NCBI GenBank assembly: GCA_038363925.1
Contig: JAQQWL010000005.1
Coordinates: 2,108,001 to 2,172,000, forward strand
DNA length: 64,000 nt
DNA from: Apiospora phragmitis
Taxonomy: Eukaryota; Ascomycota; Sordariomycetes; Amphisphaeriales; Apiosporaceae
Direction: 5' to 3'
The position numbers and the translations under genes were made by a program. The notes beneath the pieces are model-generated. The model had not been told where the DNA came from. It was given only the letters and a program-made list of their open reading frames with translations, and did not search any database. Shown piece after piece: positions 10,676-23,563 of this stretch (positions are counted from its first letter, which is position 1; the number at the start of each line of letters is the position of its first letter).

Positions 10676-13200
10676 CCGGTCGAACGGTAGGGGCTGGCAT
10701 CGTCAAGCTTATCTTTCTGGGATCTTTGAGCCGGGCTCTACTTCTCCTGTATTAAGACCAGCTTAAGCAGCTTCAAAGGATGGGAGAGGAAATCCTTACT
10801 GCGATGATTTATAATGATGGGATTAAATGTATAGGCTGGGAACTAACGATGGCTTTATTTGCGAAGTTATTCTGGGGACGTCTACGAAAGATACCCGTAT
10901 ACTGCGTTGTCTTTACTCATTTACAGCTAGTTCGCGAAAGATATCTGCTTCATGTACTACATGCCTACTGCTCCGAGTGATATAACAGTCCAATTCGGAG
11001 AATCGATGCCGTGCCAGGCTTTGCGGTCTACTTATATAGCTGTAGGCGAAGAGCCGAGTGAACACACATGCTCCATCTGTACATTTGACTGATTGGGAGG
11101 TAGCTGTCTTGGGCACACTTTTAGTTTGTACCTATTGGCGTTTGTAACTCCTGAGATGGCTGAGGTCATGATCGTACGGCTGCATAACATAAGTATCATA
11201 TAGAGACGTTGCGTCTCCTCAATAATGACAGCGTGAAAGCCAATGGCAGTGCAGGTGGGGTTCAGCTTACAGGGTTCATCGACAGGGTCAGGAAACCGGT
11301 CTGCCAAAGTTACAAGCTAAAGATGCACTTAGGTGACAGGTCAACCATATCTTGGCAACAACCACGTCCTGCTTGTCAGATCTATCTTGGGGCGGGTACA
11401 CAGGCAACTGCCATGGGCGTACCAATAGGAGACAGCGCGGGCTGAGAGGACAGATCATGCAGTTGTAAGTATGTTACTTTCAAAGGAATTAGGCAGAATA
11501 CGTCCTTCTTCAGCCCTCAGGTATCATTCATTGTAATGCTCCTGATATCCGGGTAAAACAATCTTGGCATTGCCTTTAAGCTCTGGCAGTGTTCCTCTCC
11601 TTTGCCCCTATTATTCCCTCTCCCTCTCCCTGATGTTCCCTCCGTTTCCTCCCACAAGGAGAACAAAGTAAATCCTTGATACAAAAATGGCGATCCAGAT
11701 GTAGATGGCTGAAGATGAAGGAGGTGTTTGCAGGCCGGGGCGCATGCGCACCGGGGAAATGTATAAGGTTGTCTACAATGAACGGAGAGGTTGAATTCGG
11801 TATGGCCAAGCCTAGTACATCAAATCGACGTGGAACAGCCCTACCGTTCTTGGCATACATTCCATGGCCAGGGTCATCTGCAGTTGATATGCATTGCAGA
11901 TAGTGGCGCCGTAGTAGCGTGGACCTGTGACAATAGTACGTGTGTGGCTGCGGCCTATTTCCCATGTTGCTTGTATAATATCACGAACAGGCCAACCTGA
12001 AGATGAATCGCTTGCTGCAGGTAAACGCATTTCGTTGCTGCTTGAAACCTGACCCCCCCTGATTGCCTTCTCCCCATTGGCTCCCTGCATTTCTATTGCT
12101 GTGCTCCAGCGCCGTACAAGAAGAATGAGTGAGGAGCTGGAGCACAAACAGAATTGCATGACTTGGGGGTTATGGGTTGACGTAGCCATGATCTTCGAGA
12201 CTTGACAGAATGGCAAGGCGTGGGGGCGGCGGTGGCGGAGTCATGTTTTCTATGTACTTAACTATCTATTATGTGGGCTGCGCACAATGTGTGGCTGGCT
12301 CGACGTTATATGTACAAGGAGCGTCTGCCCTGTGGAGTGGATGATCCTGTCTGTAGGGCGGATGTGGTGCTACGAGGCGGCAATTGGAGTGAGATTTCGT
12401 CGTCCACAGGTATCGTGGAGAAAAGAAAGGTTAAGGGGAGAACACAAGGAGGATAAATCTCGACTTCCCCATCACAGCTAGGTCCCTGCTTATGTAACTA
12501 AAACTTACACAACCCAGGAGGTGATGTGATGGTGAAGGGTTGCAGCGGCGGGATCAGTCGCTATTGTAATTGAGGAAACACGCAAATAAAGAAAACGAAG
12601 ACAGCGCGAGGGCGGAAGAGGAAGAGCTAGGTAACCCTTGCCTCGTCAGCTAGGAAACGTGTGGCAGCGAGGTCCAGAGAAAGCTGCCCCTACATATGCT
12701 GCTCGCCCCTTATTAGCGGGTGAGATCCCTACACTACAATGCCAATATGATATGGTGGAGGTGACCAGGAAATCCAAAGAATCATTTATCACCATTAGCA
12801 ATCATGTGGCCGTCGGCACCCTTGGGAAGACAGATTGTCCTGGTCTTCTTCCCACTCGTGTCTGATTCCCGTCCTTCCATTTGTGACAGCTACTAAGCTC
12901 AAACATGCGATAGATATAGGTACTAGCAACAAATCTCTGCTGCTCGTTATAGTTTTATACACATTGGGAAAAGCCGCTGTAATTGCTGACTACCGCTAGC
13001 TATCGTATTGCCACGGTCAACAGTAGAAGACCATGCAGCGACCTTGTTCAGTCGTTACAGAAGAATACAGAAAGCACCAGACCGCCATAAATCTGACGAA
13101 GATCATTGGTACCGCTATTCTGAATCGAATTCAAACATAGTAACAAATGTCTCCGTTGGCAATATCCTTACATTGCACAACAGCTTGTAGCGGCATGGTA
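10676..13200. other. Intergenic, no gene seen
   Basis: About 2.5 kb with scattered short frames on both strands, none with recognisable motifs or good splice structure. I see no tRNA-like or repeat signal. Confidence 0.45.
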
Positions 13201-14666
13201 CTAACCCTGTATCACAGGCAGTTGTTGTACAGGCAGTTGTTGTACAGGCAGTTGTTGTACAGGCAGTTGTTGTACAGGCAGTTGTTGATGAAGGGTGTCC
13301 TGGCGGACGACCCCAGGCGTGCGCGTGTATGCTACTGCTACGTTTCCGCTGCTGCTGATGAAGGAGCTCGGGAACGGCGCCATCCTAAGGGTCGATTGGC
13401 CGCGAGACTTCAGAATGCTCTCTTTCAGGGCCTCCAGCTCGTGGCGGGGCAGATGGGGGACGACAGGCGCGCCAACCCTTCCTTGGGAGAGAGCTGCAGA
13501 CGATTCCTTCAGGGCTTTCCAGTGTTCGCGGGCTCTAGCCGCAGAGGCGTGGCTTGCGGCACTGGCGCCTGCAAGCGTCGGGAAGAGCGTCTCGTTGGCC
13601 ACGTACGCTATGTCGGAGTTGGCCCATCCGGCGCGATATTCGTCGTTGCCGGACGACTGGAAACGAGGATTCAATCGGCCCCAGCAGTTGAGCCAACCCG
13701 GTGTCTTGGGTTTCAGACACTTGCCGAAGTTCTGCCATACATCCAGCACCAGCTCGACGCTGCTATCATCCTCATGGATGTGATGTGTAAATTCATATTC
13801 GGTAGGACAATCTTCGCATCGTTTGATCTGGCGGGGCAAGAGACTCCGGGTGGTGCCAGGCACGGAGCTAGCGGCCAAGGCGTAACAGTAGCCTCTTCTG
13901 ACAGGCCCGATGAAGTTGGCGATCATCTCATCGGTGTATGGATTGTGGTGAGAGCAGATCTTGAAGTCGCCGGCGATGCTTCCCAAGCCGTATCGAACCA
14001 GCACGTCGGACCCGGAAAGGTGCACGGGCACCCAGAGGCGCTGGACGCGATGGACCAGTAGGCACCCATTGGCAATGACGGCCTCGGTGTCCAGCTTTGT
14101 GTAGCTGTGGAAGCACTTGAAGACGGATCGCGAGGCATTGTGTAGCTTCTTGTAGGTCTCTGCATACGACCAATCGGTGGAGATACATAATTCCGAAAGA
14201 GGGACACCAAAGCCAGGGCCGAACCGATGGTTTCGCATAATGGCGTGAATGTCGCGGAACCCGAAACCCCAATCTTGGACGCCCAACGCGGAAACGTAAC
14301 TTCCTTGGCATCGCACTCGGTGCCTGTGGCCTTCTTCCCCGGTAGGGGCCGCCACAGGGTCTGCGTCTTGGGCAGGGTTCGCCGGTGGAAGATGCGGCAG
14401 TAATAGCACAGCTCATGGTCGGGAAGCGTGACCTCAAGCTCCTCCAGGAACTTCCACCGGTCCTCGTCGTCCGTGTTGGCGCGGTAGACGGTGCCTTTGC
14501 CGGGCTCGTCGTCCGTGTTGCATAGCACGCGCTCCCAGACCTTGTCCTTGCGCATACAGTTGTACAGGAATCCGCAAGACAGTCCGAGCCGGACACGCTG
14601 GTACAGCGAAAGGTGCTCGCAGATGGCCAAGACCATCTCGAGGGGCAAGTCGTCGAATTTAGCCAT
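13201..14666 (-). CDS. F-box protein (frame interrupted once)
   Basis: The N-terminus FDDLPLEMVLAICEHL followed by LSCGFLYNCMRKDKVW is an F-box, the Skp1-binding part of SCF ubiquitin-ligase receptors. Next comes a region with CYYC and the segment GFGFRDIHAIMRNHRFGPG, which resembles the post-F-box part of a common fungal F-box family. The frame breaks near 14287, between FPR and LGVQDWG: one base is missing, and adding it makes the length 489 codons. The C-terminus is a repeat-derived tail of QQLPV units made by the minisatellite at 13215-13287. There is no conserved substrate domain, so the target is unknown. It could be a decaying family member, but the single clean break fits the error pattern of the window. 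Confidence 0.75.
13215..13287. repeat. 15-bp minisatellite, five copies, in the F-box gene end
   Basis: CAGGCAGTTGTTGTA repeated at 13215, 13230, 13245, 13260 and 13275. On the minus strand it reads VQQLP in the F-box frame and forms the last residues before the stop, so copy-number change would alter protein length without shifting frame. Confidence 0.95.
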
Positions 14667-16034
14667 TTTGCCCTACAGTTATGGTATCAGGTCATGGCGA
14701 TGGCCGCGCCAAGCCCTTCACTTTTTGGGCAGCGTGTGTGGATGGCTATTTGTTGTCAATGTTGTTGGTTGCTGAGGTGGTGAGGTCTGGTAGACCACCA
14801 AAACAGCTATCTTTTAGCAATGCAAGCGAGTGTACGGTCTAAAGTCCAAAAAAGAGATTTGTACTTTATTCAATTTTTTCCAGGGTTGGGAGCCTTGAGA
14901 AAAACATTGATATGAGATTCTGGGGTGGTTGACTAGCCCGGGAAGAAAGTTGCATCCCACTCACCCGCAAAAGCTTCGTTTGATACTTTATTCTTTCTGG
15001 TTTGGATTATTAGCACCTCAGCTACCCGATTGTAAGTGCATACTCGCACACTTGCAGGAAGGCACCCCACGTTCACACCATGAAGGACAGCGATTACTTC
15101 GAATTATTATTCGATATCCATTTCTGGTTATGTCGCCATCCCGCTGCTACCTAGGCATCCAGCTGTTCCACTGTCAGGCGTGTCATCCCGTCGCCAATGA
15201 GTCAAGCCGCCAGTCGCAAAACACCAAGTTCGGACTGGTATAGGTTAGGTCCCGACAGGAGCGGCCGTTTAAACCCCACTAACCCGCATACCATGCGCAG
15301 GCCAGACCAGACACATGTTTATGTTTGCTTGGGGGGGAAGAAAAGTAGGTGAAGAAGTCAGCTACGTGTATCAGATGTCAAAGACTATATTCATCGTGTA
15401 CCGAACCCCCCATAATTGGGTGACGTCATGGCGTAATGAGCTGCTAAGGTTTCACTGTACGCTGCAGCACGAGAAGACCCTACTTATCAAGTGCGCAATT
15501 AATTGACTTTGATTACTAGGGGAAGATGCTGGTGGTCTTGCTCTATCTGCAATAGTAGTCTGCAGTCCCTCTGCTCCTTCATCCTCCCCAGCGCTACAAC
15601 TTGGCAGATCCCTGTTTGACTTCATGTGATGCTTCCCGGAGTGTGAAGGAGGTCATCACCAGCACCGCAACCACATGCAAGGACAAACGGTGACGGAGAT
15701 CGAGACTCATAGCTAGCGAGCTGCCTTTGTCCTTGTCGCAACAACTGTTTCGATGTAAGATAGGTAACTCATCGTAAAATGAATTCATACAAGGTGAAGG
15801 TATGTAGCGGCTTCCCTGGACTAGCCTACTCTGCTCGAAACGCGAGTGTCGCCTGCACCAGGACATGGCGGAAGAACAACCGTAACAGGGTGCTGTATCT
15901 CAGCACGAATCGTCCAGGTACATGAACCCAGATAATCGGAAGCTCTAGACCAAAAACGCGTCTCCGCATGACTGAAAGCTTCCCGGGGACTCGTCATCAC
16001 CAGTTGATGGCTGGCAAATGTTGCCACAGGATAC
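14667..16034. other. Intergenic, no gene seen
   Basis: Between the 5' end of the F-box gene and the 3' end of RRP40. Short open frames on both strands lack conserved content. Confidence 0.45.
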
Positions 16035-16835
16035 TCATGCCATTTCCTTCACAAGTTTGCGGACCAGCTTCTTCTGCTGCTCCACGGCGAGGCTCTTCTC
16101 GTCTGTTTCTGTGACGGCCCGCCCAACCACGAGCACGGTCTTCATGTCCTTGCTGTTCACCCACATCTTGCCATTCCTGCCGACCGCGGTCTCGAAAGCA
16201 AGGCCGGCCGAGCCGAGCTCATCCAACACAACAACCTTGCCTTCCTCGGCAGACTTGCGCATGAGGAGTCTTCGCGCCATCCCCAAGGAAATGCTGTAGA
16301 GCATTCCTTCTGATAACGGGCCCAGACCCTCGGCCTTCCCCGTGCTTGGCGATACGCACTCCAGCTCCGGGTCCATGTGTCTGTTTGCCAGACTTACTCG
16401 GGCGTACACCAGATCTCCGGAGTGTAATTGAGGCCGGTTTTTCTTCGAAGCCATCTCGAAGGCCAGCTGGGGTAGCGTGGCATTGGAGGTGTAATCAGAT
16501 AGAGTGACATAGAAGAAGTCAGCTGCACTGTGATGGACGGTCCCAATAACCAAGTCGCCAACAGCTGGGATGTACTGGGGTCTTGTCAGTCTCAGACATC
16601 TTCAAGCTAAGGAGAGGGTCATAACCGTACTCGTCCGCCATTAGATTCCACCCATATCAGGTTCTTCCTCCCGATCTGTGACGAGCTGGCCGGCAGTTGT
16701 GGGGAACAGATCACTCGGAGGAACATGCCTGAGGCCCGGACCGAGCCTAAGAGGATGCTTTGGGTGAGATGGTATTAAGGCCGGGTCAATCTCATCACCC
16801 GGAAGAACGTAGACTTTGTCTGTCTGTGTCGCCAT
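16035..16835 (-). CDS. RRP40: Exosome cap subunit RRP40
   Basis: Two exons, 16835-16631 and 16574-16035, about 247 aa, close to the usual length. It is a cap protein of the RNA exosome, which trims and degrades RNA in nucleus and cytoplasm. The N-terminal part has LRHVPPSDLFPTTAGQL. The S1 domain starts at YIPAVGDLVIGTV, directly after the intron. The C-terminal KH-like domain carries AVGRNGKMWV. The start MATQTDKVYVLPGDEID is preferred to an upstream in-frame ATG because it fits family length. Exon 1 contains one extra base in the CCC at 16670-16672; removing it turns a premature stop into DRRKNLIWVESNGGR, the conserved link to the S1 domain. The gene is essential in yeast, so a true null is unlikely. 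It is divergent from SSZ1. Confidence 0.9.
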
Positions 16836-17506
16836 CCTTGGCAGCTGAAAAGGCAAGAGAATTACGCTCTTGAACAATCTAGCTGTGTCGTTGACTCTTG
16901 CGGTTCACTGGTTCCCAAAACAGCAATAATGTTGTATCCAGACTCGCTTGCTTTCACTGAAAAATAATATGGTTCAGCGTCGGTGTGGCTTGAGAGCACG
17001 GCATGGATGGATTATGTCTTTGGAGGGGCTCTTGTGGCTGGAGAATTCCTTAGCCAGGCACAGTGGGGTAATCCAGGCAAAGCATTGCATAATCATATAG
17101 TACAAATACATAGGCGAATGCGGCTAGATAATGCATAAGTTTGATAGGCATAAGCATGAACATTGCCATAGGAGTTAATTCGTATAGCTGGAATAACAGT
17201 TGTTATAGTGTGATATTAATTATGTACAGCTGTTATTCTACTATGTCAAACATCACGAGTACGGACGAGCATAATTATAGCAGTCGGGGAATAAAAGCTG
17301 TTTATGCATGGTATGCATAATAATGCGAGTTCTAGTGGGGGAATTTAACAATTGACTTCCAATTTTTTAGCGGGACCTTTCCTCCTCGTAGTGGCTCTTA
17401 CATGTGCGTGAAGAATTTCTTCAAGATCTGAATATACTAGACGCTGCAAACCAGTCGTCACCCTCACCCATTCACCCTTTCCCTCACGACAATCGATACT
17501 CTGAAA
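16836..17506. promoter_or_regulatory. Shared divergent upstream region of RRP40 and SSZ1
   Basis: A 671-bp gap between two divergent start codons. The part at 17080-17330 is AT-rich, with an imperfect palindrome near 17185-17250 built around TAACAGTTGTTAT and GCTGTTATTC. No specific factor site can be named. Confidence 0.4.
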
Positions 17507-19206
17507 ATGGCTGCCAATGGGGAGCGAAAGGCCGTTGCGCCGGACCAGCGGTGCGCCATCGGCCTGACCTTTGGCAACTCGTACAGCTCTATCGCCTGCA
17601 CCATCGACGATAGTGCTGTGGTGATTGCCAACGAGGACGGTGATCGTCAGATCCCCTCGATCCTGTCCTACGTCGACGGCGAGGAGTACACTGGAACACA
17701 GGCCAAGGCGTTCTTGGTCCGAAACGCCAACAACACCCTCGTCTCTTTCCGTGATTTCCTCGGCCAGGACTTCAAGTCGATCGATCCCACCCACTGCCAC
17801 GCCGCTGCGCACCCGCAGGATGCCAACGGCAGTGTCGCCTTCTCCGTCCAAGACAAGGCCGAGGGCGATGCCTCCACACTCTCCGTCTCCGAGGTCGCGA
17901 CACGATACATCCGCCGTCTTGTGCAATCTGCTTCCGACTACCTTGGAAAGAAGGTCACCTCTGCTGTTCTCACCATACCGACCAACTTCACCGACAAGCA
18001 ATGCGAGGCTCTGATTCAGGCTGCCAACAATGCCGACCTCGAAGTCCTGCAGCTGATCAAGGAGCCCGTCGCCGATGTATTGGCCTACGATGCGCGCCCC
18101 GAGGCCATCCTCGAGGACAAGAACATCGTTGTGGCTGATCTTGGTGGCACCCGATCTGATGTTGCCGTGATTGCTTCAAGAGGTGGAATGTACACCATCC
18201 TTGCCACCGCCCACGACTACGAGTTCGCTGGTGTTCACCTGGACAAGGTCCTCATGGACCATTTCGCCAAGGAGTTCATGAAGAAGAACAAGGACGTCGA
18301 CCCACGGGAAAACGCCCGCAGCTTGGCCAAGCTCAAGGCCGAGTCAGAGTCCGCCAAGAAGGCTCTCAGCATCGGAACCAACGCCTCGTTCAGCGTGGAG
18401 AGTCTTGCTGAGGGTATCGATTTCCAGTCCACCATCAACAGATTACGCTACGAGACAGTTGCCCGCAACGTGCTCGGTGGTATCAACAGGCTGGTCGAGG
18501 GTGTTGTCAAGAGCGCCGGTCTGGATGTTCTCGATATCGACGAGGTCATCCTGTCAGGTGGCACCTCTCACACTCCCAGAATCGCTGCCAACATGCGCAA
18601 CATCTTCCCTGAAAGCACACAGATCCAGGCTCCTTCCACCAACCCTTCGGCTATCAACCCCTCCGAGCTCCAGGCCCGTGGTGCTGCTCTGCAAGCCTCG
18701 CTCATCCAGGAGTACGAGACCGAGGATGTTGACCAGTCCACCCACCCCGCCGTCACCACTGTGGCTCACATCACCAACGCCATTGGTGTTGTCTCAGTAA
18801 GCCATGACGGTGAGGGTTTCTCCCTATCATCGCCCCGGAGACTGCCGTCCCTGCGCGCCGAACCATCCACATCAACGGCCCCAAGGAGGGCGGAGATGTT
18901 CTCATCAAGGTTATCGAGGGCAACACCCACATCAAGGTCACCAAGCCCGAGCCCAAGCCCGAGAAGAAGGACGAGGAGAAGGACGAGGATGACAGTGATT
19001 TCAGCGACGATGAGGAGGAAGAGGAGGACAAGCGCGAAAAGGTCTGGAAGTCCGGCGAGACTCTTGCCGAGGCCGCCATCCGGGGCCTCAAGAAGGGCAG
19101 CAAGGTCGAGGTGACCGTGAACGTTGCCGCTGACCTCGGCGTCACGATCGCCGCACGCGAAGTCGGTGGGAAGGGAGGCGTCAGGGGTAACATTGCTGCC
19201 CCATAG
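17507..19206 (+). CDS. SSZ1: Atypical Hsp70 SSZ1 of the ribosome-associated complex
   Basis: Single exon, 566 aa after correction (yeast Ssz1 is 538). The Hsp70 nucleotide-binding fold is visible (AIGLTFGNSYSSIACTIDD, VADLGGTRSDVAV, DEVILSGGTSHTPRI), while the substrate-binding part is short and there is no EEVD tail. In yeast Ssz1 pairs with zuotin and works with Ssb on nascent chains at the ribosome. The frame breaks at the C run 18822-18824: one added C gives FSPIIAPETAVPARRT and keeps frame to the acidic linker (DSDFSDDEEEEED) and the C-terminus ending GGVRGNIAAP. Total then equals 567 codons including stop. The identification rests on the weak-Hsp70 pattern and length, and is firm. Confidence 0.92.
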
Positions 19207-20673
19207 ATTACATCACGATGATCATGAGTCCAAGGTAGACACAGATAAACGGGGGGTAGTGGCGCATATGGGGGGTCTGATAGAATAACCAAAAGAACGA
19301 ATGATTTCCCACAATGAGCGGCACCGTATGCACCTACATGTGATCCCGTCTCTATCTAGCTATCTCTTTAACAACTAATAATCCCGTCGACCGCTGGTCA
19401 TCCGTCGTTAGCCAGTCAATCCAGTGCCAGCTATCCCGTTCAATTTGCCCATAGCCTGGGCTTTGGAATAGACAGAAGCGAAACTTGCCCTTACGTCAAC
19501 GAGCGGTCCTGTCGCTGCTCAATCCTATTACCCAGATATCCCATTGCCAGCCAGGTACCCTGCGGTAAACCATTTGTCCTATCGTCAGTCATCTCGTTGT
19601 CAGCAGCCATATAGCGGTTTGTTCTGCTAGTTGCTACACAATGATGGTCCATCGATGTCTGTTCATAGGAGGGTGGCTGGTGAGAGTCGAAGAGCTGACA
19701 ATAGATATCGCCAAGTTTGCTGTTGTTATACCTCTCCATCTGTTTGTCTATTCTATAGCAGCGCCAACGCCCTCTTCTCCCTGTTTCCAGGCCAGGCGAA
19801 CATGAGCCCGGGGCAAATATATCACGAGGTTGTCCTACCTCTGTGACCAGGCTAGGAAAGGGGCAGGCGGCACATGTTTTCTTTGATTCACGTAATCATA
19901 AAAACTCAGGAGGGCAGCAAATTAGCGCTGGGTAATAAAATGTCTTTGCAAGAGGATTCCAGTCCTCTTGAGATTGCATACATAAATGCCAATGAACTTT
20001 CTTCTCTATGTACCTTTTCATGGTAAAAGGCAGTACGGGTGAGTGGGTGGGCAGATATGCATGCTAGCTGGTCTATTGCTTCAGAAATGCAGAGGGAGAA
20101 AATTCAAATTTTTGGCCAAGTGATGCTCGCTAAATACCACGTCTGTCGTTCTCGCTCGACAGAGTGTCCATGGCTATGTGTAATGGGAAATATTCTGCCT
20201 CCCAGGATGAATGAGAACGAAAGACAAGCTGCCAACAACGCCCCTTATCACCACCAATTCCTCTTATTCTTTTCCCTTACTGGCGCCTATAACTCCAACA
20301 CAGCCCTGTCCCCTTATTTCACCAGCTCTCAGAGAGACACCGCTCTGCTTACTTCCGTATTTGCCCCCGATTACCCCTTGATTTGTACTGAACGAAACGT
20401 GGGATATACATGGCTAAGCGCTGATGGCGTTCAAGTTATTGAATATGAAGAAGCGCTCCGGTTATTATTTGGATCGTACCTCTTAAGCGACCGAGGCGCC
20501 CGGTAGTGCCCAGGACACTAGGTCTGACCTGACCTCGAACTCGTCGACCTCCCTCGGCCTACGGAAGCCCTCGCGCCCACGGTCCTGGTGGCCCGTATGG
20601 GAGTCGCGCTCGGAGCTGACGCTACCTAGTGTAAGGCGCAAGACTGGTCAGACTTTCGCGCCGGCCGTGGCTG
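19207..20673. other. Intergenic, one unassigned open frame
   Basis: Between the 3' ends of SSZ1 and the NT-C2 gene. A plus-strand frame at 20039-20506 (155 codons) has no recognisable motif; I consider it chance or an unknown. Confidence 0.4.
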
Positions 20674-22133
20674 TTAGTGTTGTTGTTGGTGTTCTCGATG
20701 AGTACCGGGGGGGCCCAGCATCCCGCCGCCGCTGTTCACGGCGGCGTCGAGGCTGAAGGGTCCGTTGTGGCCACTTTCTCGACTATGCTGCCGCCGGTGG
20801 CTGCTGTGGCCGGTAGCAGGGCGGTGACGCGATACCGAACGCCCTTGATGAGAGCGCGAGGAGTGGGTACTGCCGGAATAGTGAAGGTTATTGTTTGTGT
20901 TGTTCTCCAAGGCACCGCTCAGGGGAGGCGAGCCAATCACCGTCGAAAGCCCGCTCTTCTCGCTCGAGCCGCTGTGGTGACGGTGGTGCATGTATCGGCG
21001 TAATTTCCTAAGATCGCTCGGTCTCAGGGTTCCGTGGTGGACTTCCTCGCTGCCGCTACTACGGCTGCTGCTTGCGTCATCGGGAATTCTGCTTTTGCTT
21101 CTCGAATTCGTGTCTCGATTTCGGTAAGGGGTTGCTGGGTTCTTCCACCCATCTCCACCACCAAATATGTCCTCCACGCATTCATCGGCGGCAACTCGCC
21201 CGGTTGGCATGCCCAGGAAGCAGCAAGGGTGCGTCGGTACATGTCTTGTAGCTCGCTAGCATCCCGCGTCTTGATGGCACTTGATGGGTTTTGCGTAGTA
21301 GTCTTGCCCTGGGACGGATCATCATGAGAAGCATCCACAGTAGACTCGCCAGATGCCATTATTCCAGCAATACCCCCAAACATAGGTGCTGTCTTGAGTG
21401 CAGGAGCCACGTAGTTCCGATCTCCCTCGAGCTGTACCATAAGGATGCCGATTTTCAAGGTGCTGTTGATTTTGCTGTCCTGCATCAGATACCGACGTAC
21501 GATACCCTCTTCGGCGAGGTCTTCCTCCGCTAGCGGGCCCTCGGACGAGCTCGTGGTAGCGGCCCCTTGGGACATCGTACTCTTGGGACTACCAGGTGGT
21601 CCTGACCCGTGGGCGCTTGTCGGCCTGCCATTCAAGACTGGGCCAAGGATCTTCTCGCGCGCATGATCCAAGCTGGAACGAGCTCTGGCGCGGCCAACTC
21701 CTCCCCCAGGTGTTCCTCCTGGTGCTGATGATATGCTTCGTCGTGGGTAATTCTCGCTTTCCTCCACATATTCGCTAAGGTTCAGTTTGACAGTGCCAAG
21801 TATGATCTTCTCGTCCCTCATCCCCGTCCCTGAGGGGAACTCTTGGGCGACTTCGAACTCAATTGGGCATTCCGTCAGGATGTTGTTCCGGTCAATCGTA
21901 ATCCGAAGAGGCACTATCTTGGAGTACTTGTAGGAGACGCGATGATTGGCGCTATCGATAGGACATTTGTTCGTTCGGCTTCGGTGCTCGCCGTGCATGG
22001 AATGGGGGAGGTGCCATTTGATCTGGGAGGTGCCGCTAACGAGCGGGACGTTGTTCAGGTCGTAGATGGTCAGGTGTAGCTCGAACTTGGGCTTACGCGC
22101 CTTGTTCACTAAGATGGGCAGAAGCGAAGGCAT
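20674..22133 (-). CDS. NT-type C2 (EEIG1/EHBP1-like) domain protein
   Basis: Single exon, 486 aa after correction. The N-terminal 170 residues form an NT-C2-type domain (KARKPKFELHLTIYDLNNVP, HRVSYKYSKIVPLRITIDRN, IILGTVKLNLSEYVEE), found in proteins linked to membrane traffic and actin. Next are a linker rich in Ser, Gly and Pro, a conserved segment RRYLMQDSKINSTLKIGILM, and a helix with RTLAASWACQPGELP. The remainder is His/Ser/Arg-rich and low complexity. One base is missing near 21187-21192, between GELP and ADECVEDIFGGGDGW; adding it joins the two open frames and gives 487 codons. Its cellular role in fungi is unknown to me. It is divergent from POP1. Confidence 0.82.
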
Positions 22134-23563
22134 GGTCAGCTTGTTTCTCGAGGGCGGCGCATCGCCTCAAGCGACGGGACAGCAGACGTTGATGCCAATA
22201 GTATATGAGACAGCGGGTGGGTCTGTCGCATTCTTGAAAGAGCTGCCCAGGCACAAGGAGTGACAGCATTGGCAGAAGGGATCGAACAAAGAAGCGAGAT
22301 ACATGTATCCATATGCCTGTAACACGCATATATATATACGGGTAGTCTTAACAACGAAGCGAAGTCCAGCCGCAGCACTCAGAGGGCAGTTGGCGGGTGC
22401 TTCGGGACTTCGGGGAACTCCCAGAGGAATGCTACTGATAAGCCCTGGGAAAAGTAGACACAGACTCTGGGACACCCCGGGAAGAAAAGGAAACCCAAAA
22501 CGGGCAGCGGACAGACAAGACTATTGAAAGTAACGCAATAAGAAAAGCGAAAGCTGGGGAGGTGTGTGCTTACTCAAGGACGCCATAATCTTCTAACTGC
22601 ACTCACCCCAATGGCCAACGGCTCGAGCTCACCCGTCTTCGCTTCCGTGGGGGGTGGAAGGACAAAGCCGTTATCACCGAATGATGCACAGGGGCAGCAG
22701 TTGTTGGCGTATGGCGTAGTCGTAGTCGTAGTCGTAGGCGATAGCGGTCATGGTTTATTAGGCGAGAAGCTTATCGCATTATTCTCCGGCTGGCCCGGCG
22801 GAAGGGAGAGTCCACAATATGCGACAGGATAAATCATAAGAGAAACACGGGAGAAACAGAGAGAGTTCGAAGACTAGAAGGAAACCGTAGACCACGAAAT
22901 AAGCCTGTCTATGTTGGTCAACCTGCGCCCTATCTGCAGGAGGGAGGCCCCCTAATGAGCCAAGATCGTATTCTGCTCTCCCAAATGCCTAATGCAAAGC
23001 ATGTCCACGTCATTTCAGCCAGATTTAGGTCCACTGTAGAGCCCCAGGGACTCGGAGAGGCTAACAGGCTAAGAGATCGCTGGTGGAGACGCGAACTTGG
23101 AGTCTTCAGCTGCTTTCTGGGTCGGCGTTGTGGCTTCTAATTTTGAATTGTGGCGCTGCGCTAGGGACCCAAAAAAGTAGTAGTACGTAGTACTGGCACT
23201 GTACAGCACAGCTCCAACACGCTTTTGGGTGAAGCAAAACGCGTTGATTGATGAATCCCTAGAGCGTACCTGGAGGAGCAGTTCTGTCCCCGTTAGCTCA
23301 ATGAGCAATACAAGATGATCTACTAGCTAGAGTCTTCTGTTTTCATCCCAGCACTTACAAGTGTATTTGCACCACACGGCCGACTCTTGTCTTCAACGAC
23401 CAAAGCCCGGATCCGGTCCGTGTGGCACTGAAATCAAGCTTATTATTTGGGTTAGAGACAAAGTTCTCGCCCTTTGGTTGTCAGTCAAGATTCGGTACAC
23501 CAGTACAAAATTGATCCTGCTCAACCAACTCGGGAGCCCAATCGACACAGTTGCATTCTCGCC
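22134..23563. other. Divergent upstream region of the NT-C2 gene and POP1
   Basis: A 1.4-kb gap containing a short GTAGTC hexanucleotide run near 22716-22740 and otherwise nothing I can assign. Confidence 0.4.

Noticed and set aside
13147..14061. Plus-strand 304-codon frame opposite the F-box gene
   Set aside because: It is the antisense shadow of the F-box coding region, with a repeat tail from the same minisatellite.
16660..16680. Programmed ribosomal frameshift in RRP40
   Set aside because: No slippery heptamer or downstream structure is evident, and the same kind of one-base break occurs in nearly every other gene of the window.
17080..17340. Transposon remnant in the AT-rich RRP40-SSZ1 gap
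   Set aside because: The imperfect palindrome is short and there is no terminal repeat or coding trace; it fits an ordinary divergent promoter.
18790..18850. Short intron in SSZ1 at GTAAGC (18798)
   Set aside because: The nearest usable AG would make an intron of under 20 bp, and the conserved residues on both sides are contiguous; a missing C explains the break better.
20039..20506. Plus-strand gene of 155 codons
   Set aside because: No motif, no signal peptide, atypical composition and no splice support; kept only as a note in the intergenic entry.
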